Origin: CAWAMD01 sp963783045
Lineage (GTDB): Bacteria; Actinomycetota; Nitriliruptoria; Nitriliruptorales; Nitriliruptoraceae
DNA: 64,000 bases
Assembly (NCBI GenBank): GCA_963783045.1
Contig: CAWAMD010000001.1
Location: forward strand, 496,001 to 560,000
Direction of reading: 5' to 3'
Shown: one piece after another, positions 37,519 through 46,458 of the stretch
Layout: each line of letters starts with the position of its first letter
Numbering within the stretch: the stretch's first letter is position 1
The notes under the pieces: model-generated
Databases searched by the model: none
What the model saw: the letters and a program-made list of their open reading frames with translations, nothing else
Told to the model about the DNA's origin: nothing
Translations under genes and position numbers: made by a program

Positions 37519-39249
37519 TCAGGGCTCGACGAGGTCGCGCTCCGCCACCGTCCGCAGCACCCGTGGCGTGCCCGTGAGCGCCTCGATGCGCGCCGTCGCC
37601 TGCTCGGGGTCCACGTCGAGGGTCGCGATGTGGTGCGCGAAGACGGGGCCCTCGACGACGTCCCACGTCACGCGGGGCTCGTCCGCCCGGGCCAGCCGCG
37701 CCAGCTGCCGCGCGACCCACCGCGCCGGCCGCGAGTCACCCATGGCGTACGCCTTCTCGACCGCCGGCTCGACCTCCTGGCGCAGCGGTGACGACACCAC
37801 CTGCCACAGCGGCAGGCGGGCCCGCGCGTCGGCGAACCGTCCTCGCGTGATCGTCGCGTTGTGCACGTCGCCGGCGAGCAGCACCACCGAGCGGGGCGGC
37901 TCCGCGCGCCCGGCGGTCCCGGCGAGCAGGTCCACGAGCCGGTGGAACGAGTCGCCGAACGCCGCCCAGTGCTCGAGGTCGATGGCGCGCCGCAGCCGCT
38001 CGCTCACCCAGCCGACCGGCCGCCCCCACGCGCCGGCGCACAGCTTCTCGTTCCACGCCTCCACGTCGTGCATGGTGTGGGGCAGCAGCACCGGCACCGT
38101 CGAGGCGACCACGAGGTGGCGGGTCGGCTCGCCCATCCGGTCGGCCAGCCAGTCCCACTCGTCGGGATCCAGCATGTCCCGCCGGTCGCCCGAGAAGGTG
38201 CGCGCCGCCCGGGCGTCGGTCACGATCAGGTGCATCGGGCCGAGGTGCCGGTCGTAGGCCCAGCGGGCGGCCCCGGGGTCGCGGTCGGCATCGAACGCGA
38301 ACCGGCGCAGCGTGGGGCCGGCGTCCTCGGCCTCGTGGACCTCGGTCCAGAGCGGGTCGTCGGACAGCTCGTCGGGGGAGAGGTTGCCGAGCTGCTGGTA
38401 GATCCAGTACGCCATGAGCCCGCCGACGATCCGCCGGTCCCACCAGCCCTTCCGGCGCATCTCGGCGATCCACGACCCGGAGATGTTCCAGTCGTCGGTG
38501 ATGTCGTGGTCGTCGAACATCATCGCGGTCGGCAGCGTCGACAGCAGCCAGCGCACGTCCGGCTGCCGCCATGACTCCTGGTAGAGGTGCGTGTACTCCT
38601 CGAACCCGGCGACCTCCTCGCCCGGCGGCCGGTCCGTGTCGCGCCGGCGGCGGATGAAGCGACGCGTCTGCGGCGAGGCGTCGTCGGCGTAGACCTGGTC
38701 GCCGAGCAGCAGCAGCAGGTCCGGCCACTCCTGCAGCGGCGTCTCGCGCAGTCGTGCCGCGTAGGCCACGAGCGCGTCGGCCCCGAGGCCGTGCGGATCC
38801 TCGGCGTAGGGAAGGTTCCACGGCGGCCGCACCGGCGCTGCCGCCCGGCAGGATCCGAACACGAGCCGCACCGTCTCGCCCGCCGGGGTCCGGATCACAG
38901 GGTCGGGCAGGTCGTCGTGCGGGCGCGGCCAGGCCGGCTCGTCGTCGACCGCCACGGCGTACGGCGTGACCGTCCCGGGTTCGAGGCCGTCGACGACCAC
39001 CAGCGCGTAGTGATGCCCCTCGACGTGGAACGTGTGCGCCCGGTGGACCGCGCCGCCCGCGCCGCCCGCGCCGCCCGCGCCGCCCGCGTGCGCGTCCTCG
39101 CCGTCCTCGCCGCCCGCGCCGTCGCCGCCCGCGCCGTCGCCGCCCGTGAGGCGCACGCTCACCTCGCAGGGGCCGTCCGTCTCCACCCAGACGGTCGCCC
39201 GCCGGCCGTCGACGAACCGCAGCATCGGCCCCAGCAGGACATCTGTCAC
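37519..39249 (-). CDS. PhoD-like metallophosphatase (alkaline phosphatase D family)
   Basis: This is 576 aa. Metal-binding and catalytic segments are LVFGSCRAA, LLLLLGDQVYADDASPQTRR, AMMFDDHDITDDWNISGSW and VVLLAGDVHNATITRGRF. No signal peptide is visible, so it is probably cytoplasmic, unlike classical secreted PhoD. Residues about 37-66 are a Gly/Ala/Asp low-complexity insert (GGDGAGGEDGEDAHAGGAGG) encoded by repeated GCCGCC-type codons at 39055-39147. It lies 121 bp upstream of the LAL regulator start on the same strand. Confidence 0.85.
   Translation of the reverse strand: MTDVLLGPMLRFVDGRRATVWVETDGPCEVSVRLTGGDGAGGDGAGGEDGEDAHAGGAGGAGGAGGAVHRAHTFHVEGHHYALVVVDGLEPGTVTPYAVAVDDEPAWPRPHDDLPDPVIRTPAGETVRLVFGSCRAAAPVRPPWNLPYAEDPHGLGADALVAYAARLRETPLQEWPDLLLLLGDQVYADDASPQTRRFIRRRRDTDRPPGEEVAGFEEYTHLYQESWRQPDVRWLLSTLPTAMMFDDHDITDDWNISGSWIAEMRRKGWWDRRIVGGLMAYWIYQQLGNLSPDELSDDPLWTEVHEAEDAGPTLRRFAFDADRDPGAARWAYDRHLGPMHLIVTDARAARTFSGDRRDMLDPDEWDWLADRMGEPTRHLVVASTVPVLLPHTMHDVEAWNEKLCAGAWGRPVGWVSERLRRAIDLEHWAAFGDSFHRLVDLLAGTAGRAEPPRSVVLLAGDVHNATITRGRFADARARLPLWQVVSSPLRQEVEPAVEKAYAMGDSRPARWVARQLARLARADEPRVTWDVVEGPVFAHHIATLDVDPEQATARIEALTGTPRVLRTVAERDLVEP
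39055..39147. repeat. codon-level GC-rich repeat inside the PhoD-like gene
   Basis: Runs of CGCCGCCCG encode the Gly/Ala-rich insert. The repeat stays in frame and is probably a slippage-prone linker between the N-terminal beta domain's strands. Confidence 0.6.
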
Positions 39250-39369
39250 GCGTCACCTCTCGTGGTCGCCCACATCCTGACGGTAGGCCGCGTTTCCCCC
39301 GGTGCCGTGCCGCGCACCGGACCGCTGGCCGTAGACTCCGCCTCGATCAGCAGGAGGGGACACGCCCGC

Positions 39370-41136
39370 ATGAGCGTCGACGCGTGGATCACGCTCGCCG
39401 TGCTCGTGGCGCTGTTCGGCGCGCTCACTCGGGAGTCCGCACCGCCCGCTGCCGCCATGGTCGGGGCGGTCGTCGTCCTGGTGCTCGCCCGGGCCGTCCC
39501 CGTCGGCACGGCGTTCGCGGGCCTCTCGAACCCGGCGACGATCACGATCGCCGGCCTGTTCGTCGTGGCGCGGGCGATCGGCGACCATGCGGGCCTCGAG
39601 GGGCTGCTGTCCCGCTCGCTGTCCGGCGAGCAGACCCAGACCGCCGCGCTGCTGCGCCTGCTGGGGCCCGTCGCCGCCTCCTCGTCCGTGATCGCGAACA
39701 CCCCGCTCGTCGCGACCCTCGCCCCGATGGTGCGCAGCTGGGCCGAGCGGCAGGGCAGGGCGGTCTCGCACTTCCTCATGCCGCTGTCGTTCGCGACGAT
39801 CCTCGGTGGACTGATCACGGTCATCGGGACCTCGACGACCCTGGTCGTCTCCGGGCTGGTCGCCCAGGCCGGGGCGAAGCCCTTCGGCTTCCTCGAGATC
39901 ACCCCCGTCGGCCTGCCCATCGCGGTCGTCGGGTTCGGCCTGCTCGTCCTCATCGCCCCGCGGGTCCTACCCGACCGCCGCACGATGGCACAGCAGGTCC
40001 TGAGCAACGAGCGGGCCTACACCGTGCGGCTCTCCGTGGTCCCCGACGGGCCCCTGGCGGGAAAGACCGTCGCGGATGCGGGCCTGAGAAACCTCGACAA
40101 CGTCTTCCTCGTGCGCATCGACCGACCCGGCGACGAGGTCGTGCCCGTGCCACCCGACGAGACCATCACCCCCGACGACGAGCTCACCTTCGTCGGCGGT
40201 GTCGACCAGGTCCGCGACCTGCGGACCCGCGAGGGGCTCGCGCTGGCCGAGGGCACCCAGGTCGACCTCCTCGAGGGCGACGGGCACCGGATGTACGAGT
40301 GCGTCGTCGGCTCCTCCTCGGCGCTGGCGGGCCGCACGCTGAAGGAGGTCAGCTTCCGCGGCCGCTACGGCGGCGCGGTCGTCGCCATCCACCGCGCCGG
40401 CGAGCGGGTCGAGGGCAAGCTCGGGGGCATCCGGCTGCACACCGGTGACGTGCTGCTCGTCGTCGCCGACCCGGACTTCGCGGCCCGATGGCGGGAACGC
40501 TACGACTTCGCGGTGGTGGTGGGCCTCGACGACCACCTCGCGGTCGCCAGCCCGCGGCGGGGGCTCGTCATGGCCACGGTCCTCGCGATGGTGATCGTGG
40601 CGGCGGTCGGCTGGCTGTCGCTCGTCGAGGCGGTGCTCGGCGCGTGCGCCGTGCTCGTCGGCACGCGGACCGTACGCTTCCGGCAGGCCCGGGAGGCCCT
40701 CGACCTCGACGTGCTCCTCATCGTGGCGGCCGCGATCGGCCTCGGTGGCGCCGTGCAGTCATCCGGGTTGGCCACCGTGCTCGCCCACGGGATCGAGGCC
40801 ATCGCGACGCGCACCGGCTCGGTCGGTGGGCTCGCGGCGATCATGATCGGGACGCTGATCCTGACCGAGCTCGTCACGAACGTCGCCGCGGCCGCGCTGA
40901 TGGTGCCGATCGCGCTGAGCGCCGCTGCCGGCGTCGGCGTCGACCCACACGGGTACGCCATCGCCGTGGCGGTCGCCGCCTCGGCGTCGTTCCTGACCCC
41001 GATCGGCTACCAGACGAACACGATCGTCTACGGCCTCGGTGGCTACCGCTTCGGGGACTACTGGCGGCTCGGCGCGCCGCTGACCGCGACGGTGGTGGCG
41101 GTCAGCCTGCTCGTCATCCCGGCCGTCTGGAGCTGA
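39370..41136 (+). CDS. SLC13/ArsB-type anion transporter with two RCK_C (TrkA-C) domains
   Basis: This is 588 aa. About five N-terminal helices (ITLAVLVALFGALTRE onward) include SNPATITIAGLFVVARAI. Two cytoplasmic TrkA-C domains sit at residues about 215-290 (VRLSVVPDGPLAGKTVADAG) and 300-375 (YECVVGSSSALAGRTLKEVS). Further helices follow, with TELVTNVAAAALMVPIALS and ASASFLTPIGYQTNTIVYG, the duplicated TNxxxA / TPxGxxTN signature of the divalent anion:Na+ family. Likely substrates are sulfate or dicarboxylates. AGGAGGGG lies about 10 bases before ATG 39370. Confidence 0.88.
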   Translation: MSVDAWITLAVLVALFGALTRESAPPAAAMVGAVVVLVLARAVPVGTAFAGLSNPATITIAGLFVVARAIGDHAGLEGLLSRSLSGEQTQTAALLRLLGPVAASSSVIANTPLVATLAPMVRSWAERQGRAVSHFLMPLSFATILGGLITVIGTSTTLVVSGLVAQAGAKPFGFLEITPVGLPIAVVGFGLLVLIAPRVLPDRRTMAQQVLSNERAYTVRLSVVPDGPLAGKTVADAGLRNLDNVFLVRIDRPGDEVVPVPPDETITPDDELTFVGGVDQVRDLRTREGLALAEGTQVDLLEGDGHRMYECVVGSSSALAGRTLKEVSFRGRYGGAVVAIHRAGERVEGKLGGIRLHTGDVLLVVADPDFAARWRERYDFAVVVGLDDHLAVASPRRGLVMATVLAMVIVAAVGWLSLVEAVLGACAVLVGTRTVRFRQAREALDLDVLLIVAAAIGLGGAVQSSGLATVLAHGIEAIATRTGSVGGLAAIMIGTLILTELVTNVAAAALMVPIALSAAAGVGVDPHGYAIAVAVAASASFLTPIGYQTNTIVYGLGGYRFGDYWRLGAPLTATVVAVSLLVIPAVWS

Positions 41137-41295
41137 CGGCTGGCCTCGGTCGCAACGGCCGTGGCCCCGTCGTGACAGGCCGCGACAGGGCCTGACCGCG
41201 GTCCCGCCCAACCGGGCGAAGGACCCGAAACGTTCCTGGGCCTTCGGCCAGCCTCCGGCGCTGGAGGAAGGTTGGTCGTGCACTGTACGTTATGT

Positions 41296-41318
41296 GGAGT
41301 AACGGTCGGCGTTACTCC
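41296..41318. promoter_or_regulatory. 9-bp perfect inverted repeat before the GntR gene
   Basis: GGAGTAACG and CGTTACTCC are separated by 5 bp and lie 29 bp before ATG 41347. An adjacent AT-richer TGCACTGTACGTTATGTG (41279-41296) partly resembles the shared cluster operator. This is a likely autoregulatory site. Confidence 0.5.
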
Positions 41319-41346
41319 CGGCGCCGGCCATCGGAGGACGGTTTCG

Positions 41347-42048
41347 ATGGACACCCTGGATCCCCTTGCGCACGGTGGCGGCCCCGGCGGCTACCGCACC
41401 GCGCAGTCGGCGGTGGCGGACACCCTCCGCTACGAGCTCGTGACCGGCCAGCTCACGCCGGGCACCCACCTGCGTCAGAGCAACATCGCGACGCGCATGC
41501 AGACCTCGACGACGCCGGTGCGCGAGGCCCTGCGCGGCCTCGTCGCCGAGGGGCTGCTGACCGGGGACGCCCACCGCGGGGTCGTGGTCGCCTCCCCGTC
41601 GGTCGAGCAGATCGAGGAGCTCTACGAGATCCGCACGAACCTCGAGCAGCTCGCGATCGCCAAGGCCGTCGGCACGCTCGACGACGCAGCCGACGAGCAC
41701 CTCGACGCCCTGATCGGCCTGCTGCGCGACCCGGAGGACCGGGCCCAGTGGCTGCTCACCGACCGGGCGGTCCACGCCACGCTGCTCGAGCAGGCCGGAA
41801 ACGACGAGCTGATCACCATGGTGAACGGCCTCCGCGACCGGACGCAGGTGCTCCTCGCCGAGAGCCTGGAGCACGACGACACCTGGATGGAGCGCGCCAC
41901 CGCGCTGCGCGCCGAGCTCGTCGCCGCCTGCCGCGACGGCGACGCCGAGCGTGCGGTCGCGCTCGTCGCGCGCTTCCTCGAGCAGGAGGCCACGGTCGTC
42001 CTCGCCCCGGCGGTGGCCGACGAGACCGCCATGCGCCCCGTCGCCTGA
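41347..42048 (+). CDS. GntR family regulator with FCD domain
   Basis: This is 233 aa. The winged helix (residues 17-85) reads AVADTLRYELVTGQLTPGTH, then SNIATRMQTSTTPVREALRG and a wing GDAHRGVVVASPS. The FCD ligand domain follows (EQIEELYEIRTNLEQLAIAK), with acidic and His positions in DRAVHATLLEQAGNDELI. FCD regulators usually sense organic acids. GGAGGA lies 8 bases before ATG 41347. It opens the catabolic gene block and faces the convergent asparaginase-like gene. Confidence 0.92.
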   Translation: MDTLDPLAHGGGPGGYRTAQSAVADTLRYELVTGQLTPGTHLRQSNIATRMQTSTTPVREALRGLVAEGLLTGDAHRGVVVASPSVEQIEELYEIRTNLEQLAIAKAVGTLDDAADEHLDALIGLLRDPEDRAQWLLTDRAVHATLLEQAGNDELITMVNGLRDRTQVLLAESLEHDDTWMERATALRAELVAACRDGDAERAVALVARFLEQEATVVLAPAVADETAMRPVA

Positions 42049-42148
42049 CGCGACGCGCACACCGGCCCGCGTTCACTCCGTCGCCCGACGCGATCCGCAC
42101 ACCGAACGCCCACACCGCGGCGTCCGCCCCGCGCCGCCGCGCGGGCGC

Positions 42149-43141
42149 TCAGCCGATGAGCTGCTCGTAGGCGTCGGCGAGCTGGTCGGCCGACCAGGAC
42201 GCCGCGAGTCCGAGGGCCAGCAGGATCCGTGCCTTCGGGCCGTCCAGCGCGCCGGCGGTGACCACCCCGCGGTCGACGAGGTCGCGCTCCGAGCCCGGGA
42301 ACCCGTAGGTGGCGCGGTAGATCTCGCCGGCGCCGGTCCGCGAGGTCAGCACCACCGGCACCCGCCCCGCCACACGCCCGATCACGTCGACCGCGTCGGC
42401 GTCGAGATGGCCGGCACCGAACGCGGCGACGACCACGCCGGCCGCCCCGTCGTCGAGCGCGGCGTCGACCGCCCAGGCCAGCGGGTCGCCGAGCGCCGCG
42501 GTGACGAGCGCGACCCGCGGCGGTGAGGCGTCCGCCGGCACGGGGACGTGCACGCGCCGGCGCGGGTGCAGCGGTACGCGAACCCGTTCCTCGCTCACCC
42601 AGCCGATCGGGCCGGCCCCCGCGGACACGAACGCCGACGGTCGCGAGGTGTGGCCCTTGCGCAGGAACCGGGCGGCATGGATCGTGTCGTCCATCGCGAC
42701 GACCGTGCCGGCGCCCCGGGCCACGGTCGAGCCGGCGATCCGCACGGCGTTCAGCAGGTTCGCCGGCCCGTCGGCGCCGGGCTGGGCCGGGTTGCGCATG
42801 GCGCCGGTGACGACCACCGGCGTGTCCCCGTCGACGAGCAGGTCGAGGGCGAACGCGGTCTCCTCGATCGTGTCGGTGCCCTGGGTCACGACCACTCCGT
42901 CGGCGCCGTCCGCGACGCGCCGGGCGATCTCCGCTCCGAGCGCGACGAGGTCGTCCAGGGACAGGTGCGCGCCCGGCACCTGCCGGAAGCTGGCGGCGGT
43001 GACCGACGCGACCTCCTCGAGCGCCGGCACCGCGGCCAGCAGCGCGTCGGCGTCGAGGGTCGGGGTGACCCCGCCACCGCCGTCGTCGGTCATCGCGATC
43101 GTGCCGCCGAGCGCCAGCACGTGCACCTGCGGGCGTGCCAT
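42149..43141 (-). CDS. L-asparaginase family amidohydrolase
   Basis: This is 330 aa. The first threonine motif VLALGGTIAMTDD, the second GVVVTQGTDTIEETAFALDL, and GAMRNPAQPGADGPANLLNA are typical of type I/II asparaginases. It hydrolyses an amide to an acid and ammonia, but in this context the substrate may be something other than asparagine. ATG 43141 overlaps the stop of the GlcG-like gene by 4 bp. It is the last gene of a minus-strand operon that starts at 46313 or further upstream. Confidence 0.9.
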   Translation of the reverse strand: MARPQVHVLALGGTIAMTDDGGGGVTPTLDADALLAAVPALEEVASVTAASFRQVPGAHLSLDDLVALGAEIARRVADGADGVVVTQGTDTIEETAFALDLLVDGDTPVVVTGAMRNPAQPGADGPANLLNAVRIAGSTVARGAGTVVAMDDTIHAARFLRKGHTSRPSAFVSAGAGPIGWVSEERVRVPLHPRRRVHVPVPADASPPRVALVTAALGDPLAWAVDAALDDGAAGVVVAAFGAGHLDADAVDVIGRVAGRVPVVLTSRTGAGEIYRATYGFPGSERDLVDRGVVTAGALDGPKARILLALGLAASWSADQLADAYEQLIG

Positions 43142-43584
43142 CAGCCGTCCGCCCGCGGCGGCCGGTCGCCGGCGATCCCGGCGGCTGCCAGCGCGGCCCG
43201 GATGCACTCCTCGTCCTTGTCGGAGGTATCGCCCGACACGCCGACCGCGCCGATGACCGTGCCGTCGTCGTCGCGGATCAGCACCCCGCCGGGCACGGGG
43301 ATGAGCGCCACGCCCTCCAGCGCCCCGACGGCGGCGACGAAGTGGGGGATCTGCTCGGCGATCCCGGCGATGTCGCGGGTGTCGAGCCCCATCCCGAGCG
43401 CCGAGGTCGCCTTCCCCGTCGCGATCTGCGGGCGGATGATGCCCGAGCCGTCCTCGCGCTCGAGGACGACGAGGTGCCCGCCGGCGTCGCACACGGCGAC
43501 GGTCAGCGGCTTGTAGCCGCGCTCCCGGCCGGCCGCGAGCGTCGCGTCCGCGATCGTGCGCGCGGTCGCCAGGGTGAGGGTCAT
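43141..43584 (-). CDS. GlcG/HbpS family protein (DUF336)
   Basis: This is 147 aa: LTLATARTIADATLAAGRER, VAVCDAGGHLVVLEREDGS, IPVPGGVLIRDDDGTVIGAV and GVSGDTSDKDEECIRAAL are the four standard GlcG/HbpS segments. Family members bind heme or act as small-molecule-associated subunits and are frequent in operons for organic-acid use; a catalytic role is not established. It overlaps both neighbours by 4 bp. Confidence 0.9.
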   Translation of the reverse strand: MTLTLATARTIADATLAAGRERGYKPLTVAVCDAGGHLVVLEREDGSGIIRPQIATGKATSALGMGLDTRDIAGIAEQIPHFVAAVGALEGVALIPVPGGVLIRDDDGTVIGAVGVSGDTSDKDEECIRAALAAAGIAGDRPPRADG

Positions 43585-44564
43585 GGGGATGCCTCCTGTG
43601 TCGTGCCGGTGCCCGCGTCGGGAGCCGTGCCGGTGCCCGCGCCGGTCGTGCCGCGAACGACGCCGGTCGTGCCGGGGCCCGCACCGCCGTCGACCATCGA
43701 CTGCAGCACGGTCAGCAGCGATGCCACGTCCTGGTCGGCGAGCCCCCGCGCCATCCCGGCCGTGTAGAACGGCAGCGTCGCCGAGAACACCGGCACCGGT
43801 GCGCCGACCTGCGCCGCGAAGTCCCCGATGATGTGCGTGTCCTTCGCGAACGTCGCCATCGACGCGGTCGGTGGCGAGAAGCGGCCCTCGGCCATCAGCG
43901 GCCCGCGCAGCTCGAAGATCCGCGAGGTGCCGGCGCCCTCCGCGATGACCTCAACGACGGCGTGCGGGTCGAGGCCGGCGCGGATGCCGAGCAGGATCGC
44001 CTCGGCGGTGGCGAGGTTGTGGATCGCGACCAGATGGTTCGCGACGAACTTCATCCGCGAGCCGTTGCCGAACGCGCCGAGGTAGCGGACCGCCCGGGCG
44101 AAGCCGGCGAACGCGTCGCGGACCCGCTCGAAGGCCTCCTCGTCGCCGCTGCCGTAGACGGCCACGTCCCGGCGCTGCGCCTGCGCGCCGGTGCCGCTGA
44201 TCGTGCAGTCGAGCATCGGGACGCCCGCCGCCGCCAGCCGGTCGCGGGCGTCCTCCTTCACGTCGAGCGGGAAGGTGGACGTGTCCGCGACGACGAGTCC
44301 TCGCCGGGCGTTCGCGGCGATGCCCTCGTCGCCGTCGATGACCGCCGCCAGGGCCTCGGGCTTGTTCAGCGAGGTGATCAGCAGCTCGCTGACGGCCGCG
44401 ACCTCACCCGGCGAGCCGGCGCTGCGCCCGCCGAGCTCCTCGAGGGCGGCGACCCGCGCGTCGACGAGGTCGTAGCCGACGACCGCGAACCCCGCGTCGT
44501 GGAGGTGCTGCGCGAAGGCCGACCCCATGATGCCGAGCCCGACGATCCCCACGGTCGCGGTCAT
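43581..44564 (-). CDS. beta-hydroxyacid dehydrogenase (3-hydroxyisobutyrate dehydrogenase-like)
   Basis: This is 327 aa. The NAD(P) motif is GIVGLGIMGSAFAQHLHDAG at residue 6, the substrate loop is LDCTISGTGAQAQRRDVAVY, and the catalytic lysine sits in GNGSRMKFVANHLVAIHNLA (G-x3-K-x3-N). The last 35 residues are a Gly/Thr-rich tail (GTTGVVRGTTGAGTGTAPDA) unusual for the family. It oxidises a beta-hydroxy acid or reduces a semialdehyde. It overlaps the GlcG-like gene by 4 bp. Confidence 0.88.
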   Translation of the reverse strand: MTATVGIVGLGIMGSAFAQHLHDAGFAVVGYDLVDARVAALEELGGRSAGSPGEVAAVSELLITSLNKPEALAAVIDGDEGIAANARRGLVVADTSTFPLDVKEDARDRLAAAGVPMLDCTISGTGAQAQRRDVAVYGSGDEEAFERVRDAFAGFARAVRYLGAFGNGSRMKFVANHLVAIHNLATAEAILLGIRAGLDPHAVVEVIAEGAGTSRIFELRGPLMAEGRFSPPTASMATFAKDTHIIGDFAAQVGAPVPVFSATLPFYTAGMARGLADQDVASLLTVLQSMVDGGAGPGTTGVVRGTTGAGTGTAPDAGTGTTQEASP

Positions 44565-44594
44565 GCGCGCTCCTCGCTGTCGTTCGTCCCGTCG

Positions 44595-46313
44595 CTAGCC
44601 GTCTCCCGGCACGCTCGGGGTCCCTGCCAGATCGCAGAAGGCCACGTGGCCGGCGTCCCCGTCGATGGCCACGACGACATCCTGCCGGTCCGGGCGGGCC
44701 GGTTCGGCTGACGGGTCGATCGGTGTGCCCTCGAGGTCGCAGCCGACGACGACCGGCACCCCGAGCGAGTGGGCCACCTCCATGAGGTGGGCGCCGGCCG
44801 AGCCGCCCGTCGTGACCAGGCCGGCCGCGCTCCAGAGCAGCGGTGCGAGGCCAGCGAACGGCAGCGGCGCGACGATGACCGCACGTACCGCCGGTGTCGC
44901 GACGCCGGGGCTCGTGATCACCCGGGCGGGGCCGGCGCCGACGCCCGGCCCGGCGGGCGTGCCGGTGCGCACGTCGCCGTTCGACCAGGCGACGCCGAAG
45001 AGGAAGGGCTCCCAGGGGCCGGCCCCGTCGCGGACCCGCGGCGCCGGGCCGCCGACGTCGGCGGCGAGCCGCTGCTCGAGCTCGTCGGGGCGTAGCCGCA
45101 GCACCTGCGCGAGCGTCGCGATCGCGCCGCGGGCGAGCAGCTGCTCGCCGAGGCCGAGCAGGCCGGCGACGACCTCGCGGGCCGCCCGCGGGTCCGGGCG
45201 CCGCAGCGTCTGCAGCCGGTCGAGCGCCGGTCCGGGGGCGGGGGAGCGGAGCTCACGCAGGAACGCGCGGGCCTCGTCGAGCGCGGTGGTCGGCGAGGTG
45301 GCGAACACCTGGGCGGCCAGCTCGGCGGCCCGCGTCCGCACCGTGGCGAGGTCGGCGTCCGGCATCGGCGACGTCTCGCGCAGCTCCTCGGGGTCGAGAT
45401 GCTGCGCGCCGAGGGCCCAGGCGTGCACGAGGTCGTCGCAGACCTGACCGGGGAAGCGGGCGGCCCAGGTGGCGAGCCGACGGGCCGCGTCGCGCTCGTA
45501 GTCCGAGCCCTCGCGACGGGTCGTGGCGGCCGGTGCGTCCGGGGTGGCGACGGTGGTGGCCTGCAGCAGCGTCACGGCGTGGCCGTCCCAGGCCCACTCG
45601 ATGACGTTGCAGCCGAGCTCGTGCTCGGCGGCGCGCACCAGGACGGTGACGGCGCCGAGCATGTCGTCGCCGGCGAGGGGCTCGTCGACCCAGTGCGCCG
45701 CCCCCTGGGCGCCGGCGGTCGCGCGGCTGCCGCGGGCCCAGCCGCCGACGAGCGCGGCCGGCGGGCCGTCGGTCGCGACGATCTCGACGCTGCCGTCGGC
45801 GCGCGACCGGCCGATCCCCGCGACGGTCGGGTGGAGCTGGGGCTGGATCAGGACGCCGACCGCCACGTCGGTCGGGTCGATGCCCTCGGCCTCGAACCGC
45901 TCGATCGCGTCGACCCCGAACAGCGACGCCCAGCAGCCACGCACGGCTGTCGGGACGGTGTCACGATCGATGTCGGCGAAGGAGCTGAACGCACCGGACC
46001 AGGCGCCGCCTGCCTCGAGGTCGGTGGACGAGCGCACGATGGCCTCGCCGCCGAGTGTGGTGACGGCCTCGGCGAGCGCCGCCACGAGGTCGTCGTCGAG
46101 TGCCTGGCCCATGGTGGCGAGTCGGGCCCCGCCGCTCCCGCGGGTGGCCAGGGCCTCGGCGCCGCGCGCCACCGATGCACGCGCGGCCGGCGCAGGGACG
46201 ACATAGCCGTCGAGGACGGGCAGTCCGCGCCGCCTCGCACGCGCCAGCGTCGCGGCCTTCCCGCCGGCCACCGCGGCGTCCTCGGCGGCCGGGTCGTCCA
46301 GGGTCAGGAGCAC
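44595..46313 (-). CDS. short PEP-utilising / PEP-synthase-like protein
   Basis: This is 572 aa. GTG 46313 has GAGGGG 5 bases upstream. The N-terminal ATP-grasp part has VAGGKAATLARARRRGLPVL and EAIVRSSTDLEAGGAWSGAF, as in pyruvate phosphate dikinases. The phosphohistidine mobile domain is near the C-terminus, with the reactive His in TTGGSAGAHLMEVAHSLGVP. There is no TIM-barrel PEP/pyruvate domain, so it is not a standard PEP synthase. A kinase like rifampin phosphotransferase, or phosphorylation of the pathway substrate, is possible. It is 30 bp upstream of the dehydrogenase gene. Confidence 0.78.
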   Translation of the reverse strand: MLLTLDDPAAEDAAVAGGKAATLARARRRGLPVLDGYVVPAPAARASVARGAEALATRGSGGARLATMGQALDDDLVAALAEAVTTLGGEAIVRSSTDLEAGGAWSGAFSSFADIDRDTVPTAVRGCWASLFGVDAIERFEAEGIDPTDVAVGVLIQPQLHPTVAGIGRSRADGSVEIVATDGPPAALVGGWARGSRATAGAQGAAHWVDEPLAGDDMLGAVTVLVRAAEHELGCNVIEWAWDGHAVTLLQATTVATPDAPAATTRREGSDYERDAARRLATWAARFPGQVCDDLVHAWALGAQHLDPEELRETSPMPDADLATVRTRAAELAAQVFATSPTTALDEARAFLRELRSPAPGPALDRLQTLRRPDPRAAREVVAGLLGLGEQLLARGAIATLAQVLRLRPDELEQRLAADVGGPAPRVRDGAGPWEPFLFGVAWSNGDVRTGTPAGPGVGAGPARVITSPGVATPAVRAVIVAPLPFAGLAPLLWSAAGLVTTGGSAGAHLMEVAHSLGVPVVVGCDLEGTPIDPSAEPARPDRQDVVVAIDGDAGHVAFCDLAGTPSVPGDG

Positions 46314-46377
46314 GGCTTCCCCTCGGTCAGCGGTGGTGCCCGCTGCGCCGCCCGCGGGGGGTCGGGCGGCACAGCGG

Positions 46378-46453
46378 ACTCGAAGCGTGCGAGCACGCAC
46401 GACGCGCCTTCTGTCGTCGGTGGCGCGGAGCGAAGCGAGCACGCACGACGCGG
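46378..46453. repeat. two copies of the GCGGAGCGAAGCGAGCACGC dispersed repeat
   Basis: One full copy (GGTGGCGCGGAGCGAAGCGA ... at 46418) and one diverged copy (from 46378) of the same element found three times at 55465-55599. They fill the gap between the M24 gene's 3' end and the PEP-utilising gene. Confidence 0.75.
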
Positions 46454-46458
46454 CCAGA

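Noticed and set aside
34854..37577. A 907-codon plus-strand open frame
   Set aside because: It is the complement of the LAL regulator gene, which has Walker and LuxR motifs. The plus-strand translation is low-complexity.
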